NCBI GenBank assembly: GCA_024427105.1
Contig: JAKSVR010000016.1
Span: forward strand, 1-18,800
DNA length: 18,800 nt
Source: Mycoplasmoidaceae bacterium
Lineage (GTDB): Bacteria; Bacillota_I; Bacilli_A; Mycoplasmatales; Mycoplasmoidaceae
Reading direction: 5' to 3'
The notes below the pieces were generated by a model. That model was given only the letters and a program-made list of their open reading frames with translations, had not been told where the DNA came from and searched no databases. Of the stretch, positions 1 through 15,057 are shown piece after piece. The first letter of the stretch is position 1, and each line of letters opens with the position of its first letter. The position numbers were made by a program, and so were the translations under genes.

Positions 1-2120
<2,120 letters not shown>

Positions 2121-2128
2121 AATTCCTA

Positions 2129-2135
2129 CTCCTTT
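2129..2135 (-). promoter_or_regulatory. Shine-Dalgarno of rpoC
   Basis: AAAGGAG on the minus strand, 8 bases before the rpoC ATG. It fills most of the 15-base rpoB-rpoC gap and fixes the rpoC start. No terminator or promoter fits in the gap, so rpoB and rpoC form one transcript. Confidence 0.85.
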
Positions 2136-6362
<4,227 letters not shown>

Positions 6363-6368
6363 ATAACA

Positions 6369-6375
6369 CTCCCCT
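6369..6375 (-). promoter_or_regulatory. Shine-Dalgarno of rpoB
   Basis: AGGGGAG on the minus strand, 6 bases before the rpoB ATG at 6362. It supports that start, which also gives the expected MAQKPKF-type N-terminus. Confidence 0.7.
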
Positions 6376-6429
6376 ATAAATAATATTTATATATTATTTT
6401 TTACATTAAAATAATACATAAGATTGTTA

Positions 6430-6460
6430 ATTATATATAGAATTTAATTTTTTTAGACAA
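6430..6460 (-). promoter_or_regulatory. Candidate rpoB promoter
   Basis: On the minus strand a perfect TATAAT lies at 6430-6435. A poor -35-like TTGTCT lies at 6455-6460 with a 19-base spacer. This would give a 5' leader of roughly 60 bases for rpoB. Mollicute promoters are mostly defined by the -10 box, but the spacer is extremely AT-rich, so chance matches are likely. Confidence 0.4.
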
Positions 6461-6488
6461 AAATTTTTAATTTATGTTTTTTTATAGA

Positions 6489-6494
6489 TATAAT
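6489..6494 (+). promoter_or_regulatory. -10 box of the tRNA-Gly promoter
   Basis: Perfect TATAAT ending 12 bases before the first base of the mature tRNA. I see no convincing -35 at normal spacing, which is common in mollicutes. It lies back to back with the candidate rpoB promoter. Confidence 0.6.
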
Positions 6495-6506
6495 ATACAA
6501 ACTCAC

Positions 6507-6580
6507 GCAGATGTAATTCAATGATAGAATGCGACCTTGCCAAGGTCGATACGCGAGTTTGATTCTCGTCATCTGCTCCA
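6507..6580 (+). tRNA. tRNA-Gly (anticodon GCC)
   Basis: The cloverleaf folds by hand. Acceptor stem GCAGATG (6507-6513) pairs with CATCTGC (6570-6576). D stem ATTC/GAAT encloses a 7-base loop. Anticodon stem CGACC/GGTCG carries loop TTGCCAA, with GCC at 6539-6541. The T stem GCGAG/CTCGT has one G-T pair. Discriminator T73 fits glycine tRNAs, and CCA (6578-6580) is genome-encoded. GCC reads GGC and GGU. Two usually invariant bases are changed: the D loop AATGATA has G18 but A19 instead of G19, and the T loop TTTGATT has T56 instead of C56. The two changes together would restore a Watson-Crick tertiary pair (A19-U56). The gene is a single transcription unit with its own -10 box and terminator. 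Confidence 0.93.
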
Positions 6581-6582
6581 TT

Positions 6583-6613
6583 AAAAAAATAGGCTAAAAA
6601 TGGCCTATTTTTT
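6583..6613 (+). terminator. Rho-independent terminator of tRNA-Gly
   Basis: Eleven-base inverted repeat AAAAAATAGGC (6584-6594) and GCCTATTTTTT (6603-6613) with an 8-base loop and a T tract. It starts three bases after the tRNA CCA, so it is the tRNA terminator. Confidence 0.8.
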
Positions 6614-6630
6614 CTTTAAATTTTGATAAT

Positions 6631-6656
6631 AAAAAGATTAGTACACTAATCTTTTT
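6631..6656. terminator. Second hairpin between tRNA-Gly and ligA
   Basis: Near-perfect palindrome: AAAAAGATTAG (6631-6641) and CTAATCTTTTT (6646-6656) around a 4-base loop, flanked by A and T tracts. It could terminate on either strand. It lies just before the ligA -10 box, so it probably insulates ligA from read-through out of the tRNA gene. Confidence 0.65.
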
Positions 6657-6661
6657 TATTC

Positions 6662-6667
6662 TATAAT
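6662..6667 (+). promoter_or_regulatory. -10 box of ligA, probable leaderless start
   Basis: Perfect TATAAT with only 9 bases between it and the ligA ATG at 6677. Initiation at the usual distance would fall within two or three bases of the start codon, leaving no room for a Shine-Dalgarno, and none is seen. Confidence 0.6.
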
Positions 6668-6676
6668 TAGCATATT

Positions 6677-8659
<1,983 letters not shown>

Positions 8660-8661
8660 AA

Positions 8662-8672
8662 TATAGTATAGT
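8662..8672 (+). promoter_or_regulatory. Possible weak cysS promoter
   Basis: Two overlapping TATAGT sequences (8662-8667 and 8667-8672). The second ends 11 bases before the cysS ATG and would give a near-leaderless mRNA, as proposed for ligA. The background is AT-rich, so this is only a candidate. Confidence 0.3.
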
Positions 8673-8683
8673 AATATAGGATT

Positions 8684-9994
8684 ATGAGAATATATAACTC
8701 TGCAACACAAAGCCTAGTTGAATTGCCAGAGGGCAAGGTCACAATTTACAATTGTGGTCCAACTGTTTACAATTATGTTCACATTGGAAATGTTCGCCCT
8801 CTTGTTATTTTTGATGTATTATCAAGATTCTTACTACGTTGTGGCAAAGATGTTTATAGTATTCAAAACATCACTGATGTTGATGATAAAATCATCAAAG
8901 CTGCTGCTCAAGCAAAAGTTAGTGAAATGGAATTAGCTGGTAAGTATACTAATGCTTACCATGACTTATTCGTTCTTTTAAATATTAAACCAATGTTTAT
9001 GCCAAGAGTTTCTAATCACATTGGAGACATTCAACAATATATTCAAAAATTAATTAACAAAGGCGCTGCCTATGTTGTTGATGGTGATGTTTACTTTGAT
9101 ATATCAAAGGCTAAAGATTATGGACATGTTAGCCACCAAAACATCAACGCTTTACTTGATGGTGTGCGAAAAGAAAACAAGGGTAACAAAAAGAATCCAT
9201 TAGACTTTGTCTTATGAAAAAAAACTAATGTTGGTATTAAATGAGATTCGCCTTGATCACAAGGTCGACCAGGTTGACATACAGAATGTTGTGTGTTAAT
9301 TAATAAGTATGCAGGTGACCATGTAACCATTCATGGTGGTGGAGTTGATTTAAAATTTCCACACCACGAAAATGAAAACGCGCAAAATGTTGCTATGACT
9401 GGTAGAGATATCGCAGATATCTGAATGCATGTTGGCCATATTAACGTTAATGGAGCAAAGATGTCTAAATCTTTGAACAACTTTATTCTTGTTAAAGATA
9501 TTATCAATAGTTCTAATGCAATGGGACTAAGATGATTCTTTTACAAAGCAAAATATCAACAACCTGTTAATTTTACTAAAGAATTATTAGAACAAGCAAA
9601 TCAAGAAGTTAATAACCTTATCAAGAATTTAAATGTTACTAAAACTTATTTAATTGCAAATGACTCATTTGAATGAATCGCTAATGCAAACATTTCTCGT
9701 GATTTTGAAAGAGAATTGGGTGAAGACCTAAACATTCCTAATGCAATTACTGTAATTATGAACCAACTTAGTCAACTTAATGTTTTACTTCGATCTAGTC
9801 AATTTAGCGAAGCTAATTTGCTATACTGTGTCATTGCCAAAGAACTTATTGTGCTAGGTTTTCCTGAAACATATGGTAACCTTCATGCTGAATACATTAG
9901 CACAATCAAGGCTTGAAAGAAAGCGGTCATCAATAAAGATTATGCTAAAGCTGATGAATTAAGAAATATCTTAATATCTAAAGGACTTTTATAA
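8684..9994 (+). CDS. cysS: Cysteinyl-tRNA synthetase
   Basis: Class I aminoacyl-tRNA synthetase that charges tRNA-Cys. 436 residues, slightly short for the family (about 460). The HIGH-type motif is HIGN at 33-36, within [13 protein letters not shown], and the KMSKS loop is at 259-263. All four ligands of the active-site zinc are present: C24, C202, H227 and E231, with the same spacing as E. coli C209, H234 and E238. TGA encodes Trp at several sites, including the GWHTEC stretch. The ATG lies 24 bases after ligA. Between them is an AT-rich stretch with two overlapping TATAGT sequences (8662-8672) and only a poor AGGA before the ATG, so cysS may be read from the ligA transcript, from its own weak promoter, or both. 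The stop codon shares one base with the rlmB ATG. Confidence 0.97.
9980..9985 (+). promoter_or_regulatory. Shine-Dalgarno of rlmB inside cysS
   Basis: AAAGGA within the last codons of cysS, 8 bases before the rlmB ATG. It supports the TAATG overlap start and translational coupling of the two genes. Confidence 0.65.
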
Positions 9995-10710
9995 TGCAAT
10001 TGATAATTGGCAAAAAAGCAATTCTTGATGCAATTGCTAATGGTTCTTTAAAAGATGCCACTATTAGTAATAAAGACAAAGTCTTTTTTAATAAAGTGAA
10101 AAGTTATTTACCTAAGGTTAAAATAAGCAATGATAAGTCTTTTTATGAAAAAATAGCGAATGGGCAAAATCATCAATTTGCAATTGGATATGTTGATGGT
10201 GAAACACATCTAACATTAGATTTATTCCTTTCTTCTACTAAAAATAAAGATACATCATTAGTACTAATGCTTGACTCAATTGAAGATCCAATGAACTTTG
10301 GAGCAATCATTAGAACTGCTGAGGCAATGGGCGTTGATGCTCTTATATATAAGAAGGATGGACAATGTCAAATAACCCCAGCTGTTATTAAAACATCACA
10401 AGGTGCAATAAGTAATCTAAATTTAATTAAAGTTACTAATCTTTCAGATTCAATTAAAAAATTAAAAGACTCAGGATATTGAGTTTATGCTAGTTGTCTA
10501 GATGAACAAGCGCACAAGCTTAATGAAATTAAGTTTAGTGGTAAGGTTGTCATCATTGTTGGAAACGAAAATAAAGGTATAAGCCAACTTGTATTAAAAA
10601 ATTCTGATTTTAAAGTATATATTGAAATGTCAGGCAAAACGCAATCATTAAATGTTTCTGCCGCCACAGCTATCTTGTTAAGCACAATTCAAGCTAAATT
10701 AAAAAAATAA
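9994..10710 (+). CDS. rlmB: SpoU/TrmH-family 2'-O-ribose rRNA methyltransferase, probably RlmB
   Basis: AdoMet-dependent RNA 2'-O-ribose methyltransferase, 238 residues. The three SPOUT (trefoil-knot) motifs are present: N101 with R107 in NFGAIIRTAEAMG; GNENKGIS at 190-197; and SLNVSAATA at 218-226. The short N-terminal region (about 1-75) resembles the RNA-binding substrate domain of RlmB/TrmH proteins. RlmB modifies G2251 of 23S rRNA. The assignment to this enzyme rather than another SpoU member rests on the cysS neighbour: in Bacillus-type genomes cysS, mrnC and rlmB are consecutive. The mini-RNase III gene mrnC is missing between them here. The ATG overlaps the cysS stop by one base. Codon 163 or so is TGA (Trp) in the DSGYWVYAS stretch. 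Confidence 0.88.
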
Positions 10711-10734
10711 AAAGAGGTTGCCCCTCTTTTTTTT
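10709..10734. terminator. Shared terminator between rlmB and the convergent antiporter gene
   Basis: Stem AAAAGAGG-type on the left (10709-10717) and CCTCTTTTT (10723-10731) with a 5-base loop, followed by a run of T to 10734. It begins inside the rlmB stop codon. The opposite-strand antiporter stop codon (10733-10735) overlaps its T tract. A-rich on one side and T-rich on the other, it can serve both genes. Confidence 0.85.
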
Positions 10735-11932
10735 ATATCCATCTTACTATTGTTGTTACATTATCAATAGTTTTCCATTGAACTATTCCTAAAGCAACAT
10801 ATGTCAAATATGAAATGATAACTAAACTTAATAAAATTGCATTTATAACAATAATTTGTCTAGAACCTAAACGTGATTTAATATGTTTTGAGTTAAGTAT
10901 TAAATATAAAATAGTAAAGATACACATCAAAACGAATAAAACAACTTGAACAACAACACTGTTGCTTTCTTGTGGTTCAGGGAACATTGGGTCTGATCCC
11001 GGTTTTCATAATCCTGCATACACAACATTACATATGAATAAGATAATCATATTAAATGCGCATGAACCAGCCATTGAGTTTATTGTCATGTTGTATCTGC
11101 CACCCTTAGCAAGAGTTGCTACAGCAATTAATTCAGGAAGACTAGTAGCGAAGCCTAATAATAATGTTCGTCCAAATACTTCACCTAACCCTCAATGGTC
11201 AATGCAGGCACTGCATGCCATTGATAAGACAATAGATGAAACTGATAAGATAGCCACACCTACTATTAATAAAACAATTAATACTGGTAAAGTTAATTTT
11301 AAAAACATTGAAGGTTTAACTTTTTGTTGAGGAGGTAAAGTTTTTTTAGCAGGAAGGCCTTTGCCAACAACAGCTAATGGTTTTAATTTAGATCCTGCAA
11401 CCATAAACGCTACAGCCAAAGCATATGATAAGAAAATAAATATAGAGAACATGTTAAAACCATGTCATACTACTGGGCTTGGTCTTGTATCATAGTCAAA
11501 AATGATACCGTTGTTTTCAAACAACACTGCAAGAATACACATTACAGATCCAAACAATAAACAGATTAATGTGATTGTGTTAATTTGGTCTGCCTCTCTA
11601 TTTTTAAATAAATAAATTGTGATAAGTAATGTAACTGCTAGTATTAGCAGACAAAACATATTAGAACCAATAACGTCACCAAATACTGATGCGGGATCAT
11701 AGCCCGTGCTTGTTGCTGACTTAACAATAACTCCGATTGCCGTTATTAGCTCGGGAATGGAAGTAATAGCACCGATTAAAATACCACCTATTACTCCATC
11801 AGGAATTTTTGCTTTATCTTTGATAGCTACTGCCAATTTTGTAACAACTGTTGCTAAAACACCAACAATAGCGGCAAAAATTACAAAGAAACTTGTTGCT
11901 GCAGCTTCATTCTGTACAAAAAATGATTCCAC
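10733..11932 (-). CDS. CaCA-family cation antiporter (Na+/Ca2+-exchanger-like), copy 1
   Basis: Integral membrane protein of 399 residues with about ten hydrophobic segments and the two inverted alpha repeats of the CaCA superfamily (YrbG-like). Alpha-1: GAITSIPEL with E61, followed by GDVIGSNMF with N91. Alpha-2: GFATSLPEL with E267, followed by MAGSCAFN with N294. These Glu and Asn residues line the ion site in known exchangers. A cytoplasmic linker near 185-205 (KPLAVVGKGLPAKKTLPPQQK) separates the halves. It probably exports Ca2+ or another divalent cation against Na+ or H+; the ion is not readable from sequence. The start codon is GTG at 11930-11932, chosen because AGGAG lies 7 bases upstream and no ATG is suitable. 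It is the last gene of an rpsO-headed minus-strand cluster, 47 bases after its paralogue. Both copies share a WHGFN-FSI motif between the halves, so they are tandem paralogues. Confidence 0.9.
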
Positions 11933-11939
11933 TTTTTTT

Positions 11940-11944
11940 CTCCT
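11940..11944 (-). promoter_or_regulatory. Shine-Dalgarno deciding a GTG start
   Basis: AGGAG on the minus strand, 7 bases before the GTG at 11932. It justifies the non-ATG start of antiporter copy 1. The remaining bases to 11979 are AT-rich and show no clear promoter or terminator. Confidence 0.7.
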
Positions 11945-11979
11945 AATATATTAATTATCTATTAAAAAAAAATAATATT

Positions 11980-13095
11980 TTATTTATTTACAAAACCTAG
12001 TATTAAAAATGCTATATAAGCAGCAGAAGTTATGGTTAGAGTTGTAATATTAATAGCCAAAATTTGCTTCTTATTAAACTTACTTTTGAATTTTTTGCTG
12101 TTAGCTAATAAATACATTAACATCACAATAATCATTACCACGCAAACAATGATTTGTATTAAACTATGAGTAGTAAACTCATACATTACTCCAGTTTGTT
12201 CTGATAGACAGGCAAATACAATATTTGCTATAGCGATAATAGATAAATTAAATGATGTAGACCCAACAATTGTGTCAATAATCATGTTATATTCTTTGTG
12301 TGTGCATAAATTTATAGCACAAACAATTTCTGGTAAAGAAGTTACTACACCTAATAGTAATGCACCACCAAATGATGCTTTATCTTCAGTGCCAAATACA
12401 GAAGATCAGTGCGTGAAAATTAATGATTCAGATGTAAAAGTTAAGAAAACAGCAGAAATAATTAAAATTAGTGATACCACAACAATCAAAACAATGACTC
12501 ATTTTAAACGGAGTTTAAACAATAGTGATTTTCTTGCTTGTATTATTTCGGTCATTCCTTCCTTACTATGGTTTGGTTTAGTCTGTGGTTGACGAACCAA
12601 AAAGAAGATAGCGGCACCGTAACTTAGTAAAACTAAAATACTGAAGAAGTTGAAACCATGTCAAATAAGTTGTGGGATGTATTTAGTAGCAATCATTGCT
12701 AATAAGACAAATATTGTTCCAACACCAGTAAATAATAGTGTAAAGAAATTTATTCGATTTGATTTATTGTCAATAAATATTCAAACACATACAAGCAAAC
12801 ATATCGACAATATAAAAATATCAAAAATATTGCTTCCAATAATATCCCCGAATCCAATACTTCCTGTACCATGGACAATAACGGATGCAATGCAAGTTAC
12901 CAATTCTGGTAAACTAGTAATAACACCTAATAAAATTCCTGCAACTACACCATCAGATAAGTGTGCTTTTTCTTTCAAAATAACACATAACTGAGAAAGA
13001 AGTGTTGTTATTATAACAACGCAAACCAACAACACACAATAAAGGCTTAATGCGGCTGCATAATTATTATTCAAATAATTAATTATTGGATTCAT
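11980..13095 (-). CDS. CaCA-family cation antiporter (Na+/Ca2+-exchanger-like), copy 2
   Basis: Paralogue of the downstream antiporter, 371 residues, with the same two-half layout. Alpha-1: GVITSLPEL with E64 and GDIIGSNIF with N89. Alpha-2: GVVTSLPEI with E256 and IVGSTSFN with N283. The shared spacer motif HGFNFFSI lies at 146-153, and a charged cytoplasmic linker follows near 166-200. The loop around 226-243 differs from copy 1, and the C-terminus is shorter. TGA Trp codons at 105, 145, 199 and 230 break the frame under the standard code. The ATG overlaps the 3' end of the small upstream membrane gene by 17 bases in another frame and has no Shine-Dalgarno. Translation probably depends on coupling to that gene. 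Two divergent copies side by side suggest either two substrates or a two-component exchanger; the sequence does not decide. Confidence 0.9.
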
Positions 13096-13399
13096 CTACA
13101 GATTTGATTGAACTTTTGTCTTCAAAACTTTTAATCGCTTTGTCAATTTTTTGCTTATTTGGATCTCTTTTTTGATTACGTTTATGAATAACTAGTCCAA
13201 TTGTTAATCAAGCAATTCCAAATGCCCCAACTAATGAACCAAATACTGCAAGCAGTATTTTTCATTCATTTTGGAATTGAATGCTATATAAAAACGTAAA
13301 CAAAAAAACAAGTATAAAAACAGCTATTCCAAATGTCCTATTTACTGTTTTAACAGTAAGCTTGGATCATCATGTTTGTAACTTGTTTTTTATATCCAT
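13079..13399 (-). CDS. Small two-helix membrane protein, function unknown
   Basis: A 106-residue protein that I do not recognise. Two hydrophobic helices are evident, about residues 23-41 and 47-71. They are joined by a very short turn (QFQNEW) and followed by a charged tail (HKRNQKRDPNKQ, then SFEDKSSIKSVDESNN). By the positive-inside rule both ends are likely cytoplasmic. Four Trp are TGA codons, including two in a row at residues 10-11. Under the standard code this gene is therefore invisible, which explains why it is easily missed. The ATG lies only 2 bases after the rpsO stop, and its 3' end overlaps the antiporter start by 17 bases. Coding is supported by this exact fit between two genes and by the lack of stops other than TGA. 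It may be an accessory subunit of the antiporters (inference). Confidence 0.75.
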
Positions 13400-13401
13400 A
13401 A

Positions 13402-13674
13402 TTAGTTAGCTCTTAAATTTAGTTTCTTAACTAATTCACGATATTTTTCCAAATTTGTTCTCTTAAAATAATTTAATAAACCACGTCTTTTAGAATTCTT
13501 TGCATACAAAGTTCTTTTAGATGCAAAGTCTTTTTGGTTATTCTTTAAATGTTCAGTTAATGAATTAATTTCAGCGGTTAGAATAGCAATTTGTACTTCA
13601 GTATTACCTGTATCTTTAGGATTCTTACCGTATTCCTTAATTAGATTTTTCTTTGTTTCTTTTGAAACAGCCAT
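13402..13674 (-). CDS. rpsO: 30S ribosomal protein S15
   Basis: Primary 16S rRNA-binding protein of the small-subunit platform, 90 residues against a usual 88-89. The conserved helices are evident: TGNTEVQIAILTAEINSLTEHLK, and after it the RRGLLNYFKRTN segment that contacts rRNA. (The canonical H in LxxHLK is at EHLK, residues 41-44.) The ATG gives the standard MAVSKETK start. An AAAGGAG lies unusually far upstream (13 bases). A leader of about 90 bases separates it from a TATAAT box, enough space for S15 autoregulation, which is known in other bacteria. It heads a minus-strand cluster with a small membrane gene and two antiporters rather than the common rpsO-pnp pair. Confidence 0.97.
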   Translation of the reverse strand: MAVSKETKKNLIKEYGKNPKDTGNTEVQIAILTAEINSLTEHLKNNQKDFASKRTLYAKNSKRRGLLNYFKRTNLEKYRELVKKLNLRAN

Positions 13675-13768
13675 ATTCTTAATATGTCTCCTTTAATTTA
13701 TTTTTTCAACACTTTTTAATGTTTTAGCTTCGACAGATAAAGCAATCTTGTCTTGGGTCAAACGTGTT
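13675..13768 (-). promoter_or_regulatory. rpsO leader with distant Shine-Dalgarno
   Basis: About 94 bases between the inferred transcription start and the rpsO ATG. A weak hairpin (AACATT and AGTGTT around four A, near 13711-13728) lies ahead of AAAGGAG (13688-13694). No open reading frame of note is in it. It may hold an S15 translational operator, but I cannot identify a known motif. Confidence 0.35.
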
Positions 13769-13774
13769 TAATTT

Positions 13775-13780
13775 ATTATA
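13775..13780 (-). promoter_or_regulatory. -10 box of the rpsO promoter
   Basis: Perfect TATAAT on the minus strand, about 95 bases upstream of the rpsO ATG. A TTGACT (13790-13795) lies too close to serve as its -35. The tRNA-His -10 box is 22 bases away on the other strand, so the two promoters are divergent and nearly overlapping. Confidence 0.5.
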
Positions 13781-13802
13781 CTTATATTTAGTCAAAAGTA
13801 TA

Positions 13803-13808
13803 TATAAT
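13803..13808 (+). promoter_or_regulatory. -10 box of the tRNA-His promoter
   Basis: Perfect TATAAT ending 13 bases before the tRNA, the same spacing as at tRNA-Gly. No good -35 is seen. Confidence 0.6.
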
Positions 13809-13821
13809 TATTAGACATTAC

Positions 13822-13900
13822 GGCGTTTATGGTGAAGTTGGCTAACACACCTGACTGTGACTCAGGCATCCCGTGGGTTCAAGTCCCACTAAACGCCCCA
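13822..13900 (+). tRNA. tRNA-His (anticodon GTG)
   Basis: Acceptor stem GCGTTTA (13823-13829) pairs with TAAACGC (13890-13896). The histidine-specific extra G-1 (13822) is encoded and faces C73 (13897), the identity element for HisRS. The anticodon loop CTGTGAC carries GTG at 13857-13859 on stem CCTGA/TCAGG. The D loop has the normal GG pair. The T arm is GTGGG, TTCAAGT, CCCAC with normal C56. CCA is encoded. The variable loop CATCCC is 6 bases, one more than usual for a class I tRNA, and the 13-22 pair is A-A. Confidence 0.95.
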
Positions 13901-13908
13901 TTAATGAT

Positions 13909-13936
13909 AAAAATCGTTTTAGTTAACGATTTTTTT
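13909..13936 (+). terminator. Terminator of tRNA-His
   Basis: Ten-base inverted repeat AAAAATCGTT (13909-13918) and AACGATTTTT (13925-13934) with a 6-base loop and a T tract, 8 bases after the tRNA. It separates the tRNA from ispG. Confidence 0.8.
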
Positions 13937-13945
13937 CTTTTTTTA

Positions 13946-13951
13946 TATAAT
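13946..13951 (+). promoter_or_regulatory. -10 box of ispG, short-leader start
   Basis: Perfect TATAAT with 14 bases between it and the ispG ATG. The expected leader is about seven bases or fewer, and there is no Shine-Dalgarno. Confidence 0.55.
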
Positions 13952-13965
13952 AAAAAAACTTTACA

Positions 13966-15057
13966 ATGAACAAGTATAGAAATCGAACAACAGCCAGACC
14001 GGTAAAAGTTGGTAATCTAACAATAGGCGGTTACAATGAAATTGTCATTCAAACAATGACAACTACTAAGACTAGTGATGTTGAAAAAACTATTGAACAA
14101 ATTAACGATTTAGTTAAATATGGTGCTAGTTTGGTTAGAGTAGCTGTTTTAGATAAAGATGATGCTGTAGCATTATCTAATATTGTAAAAAAAGTAAAAG
14201 TACCATTAGTTGCGGATATTCATTACAACTATCAATTTGCTCTTGATGCAATAAGAGCAGGAGTAGCTAAGATTAGAATAAATCCAGGAAACATTGGTTC
14301 ACAAGCACAAGTGCTTGAAATTATAAGAGCTGCCAGACAAAATGGAACTGCTATAAGAATTGGTATCAATGGTGGTAGTTTAAAAATTGATCCTACAGGT
14401 TCTGAAGTTGTTCAATTAGTTGATTGTGCATTTAAATGAATAAAATTCTTTGAAAAAAATCATTTTTACAATTTAATTGTAAGTATTAAACATTCTAATC
14501 CTAATGTTACATATAAAGCCAATTTAGCTTTAGCAAAGAAATGCAAATATCCTATCCATTTAGGTGTAACCGAAGCGGGGCCAGATAAATCTGGCATCGT
14601 TAAGTCATGCATTGCTTTAGTTCCGCTATTGGAAAAAGGCATTGGTAACACAATTCGAATTTCATTTAATGGTAATCGAAAAGATGAAATTAAAATTGCC
14701 AAAACGTTGCTTAATAGCATGGGTTTTAATATCCCATACTACAACATTGTTGCATGTCCGTTGTGTGGTCGCAATCAATATAACACTAATAAGTGAGTCG
14801 AAGAAATAGACCAATATTTAGAAACTAAACATTTGGCTATTAAAATTGGAATTATGGGATGCATTGTTAATGGCCCAGGAGAAGCACAAGGATGTGACAT
14901 CGCAGTTTGTATAAAAGATAAAAACACAAGTTTCTTGTATGAAAATGGAAAACAAACTGCTGAGATCAATAATAATGATGTAATTAAAATATTAAAAGAT
15001 ACTATTGATAAGAAATATAATCAATCTCTAAAATACTATGCAAAGCTTAACAAGTAA
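13966..15057 (+). CDS. ispG: 4-hydroxy-3-methylbut-2-enyl diphosphate synthase IspG (GcpE)
   Basis: Iron-sulfur enzyme of the non-mevalonate (MEP) isoprenoid pathway. It reductively opens methylerythritol cyclodiphosphate to HMBPP. 363 residues, the normal length for the bacterial short form. The N-terminal TIM barrel is typical: VADIHYNYQFAL, KIRINPGNIG, LGVTEAG. The C-terminal [4Fe-4S] ligands are all present: C264 and C267 in CPLCGR, C299 in GCIVNGPGEA, and E306. Each is offset by exactly six from E. coli C270, C273, C305 and E312, so the enzyme looks fully functional. It needs a flavodoxin- or ferredoxin-type electron donor, not seen here. Trp codons are TGA. It overlaps rnhC by 20 bases. 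Most mycoplasmas lack this pathway, so its presence is notable. No other pathway gene is in the window. Confidence 0.97.

Noticed and set aside
6363..6506. Very AT-rich stretch upstream of rpoB as a possible replication origin or small RNA
   Set aside because: I see no repeated DnaA-box-like sequence and no stable fold; back-to-back promoters explain it.
10962..12994. Plus-strand frames of 80-120 codons opposite the antiporters
   Set aside because: Antisense to clear CaCA coding sequence with alpha-repeat motifs; their hydrophilic, Thr/Asn-rich composition is the usual mirror of membrane protein genes.
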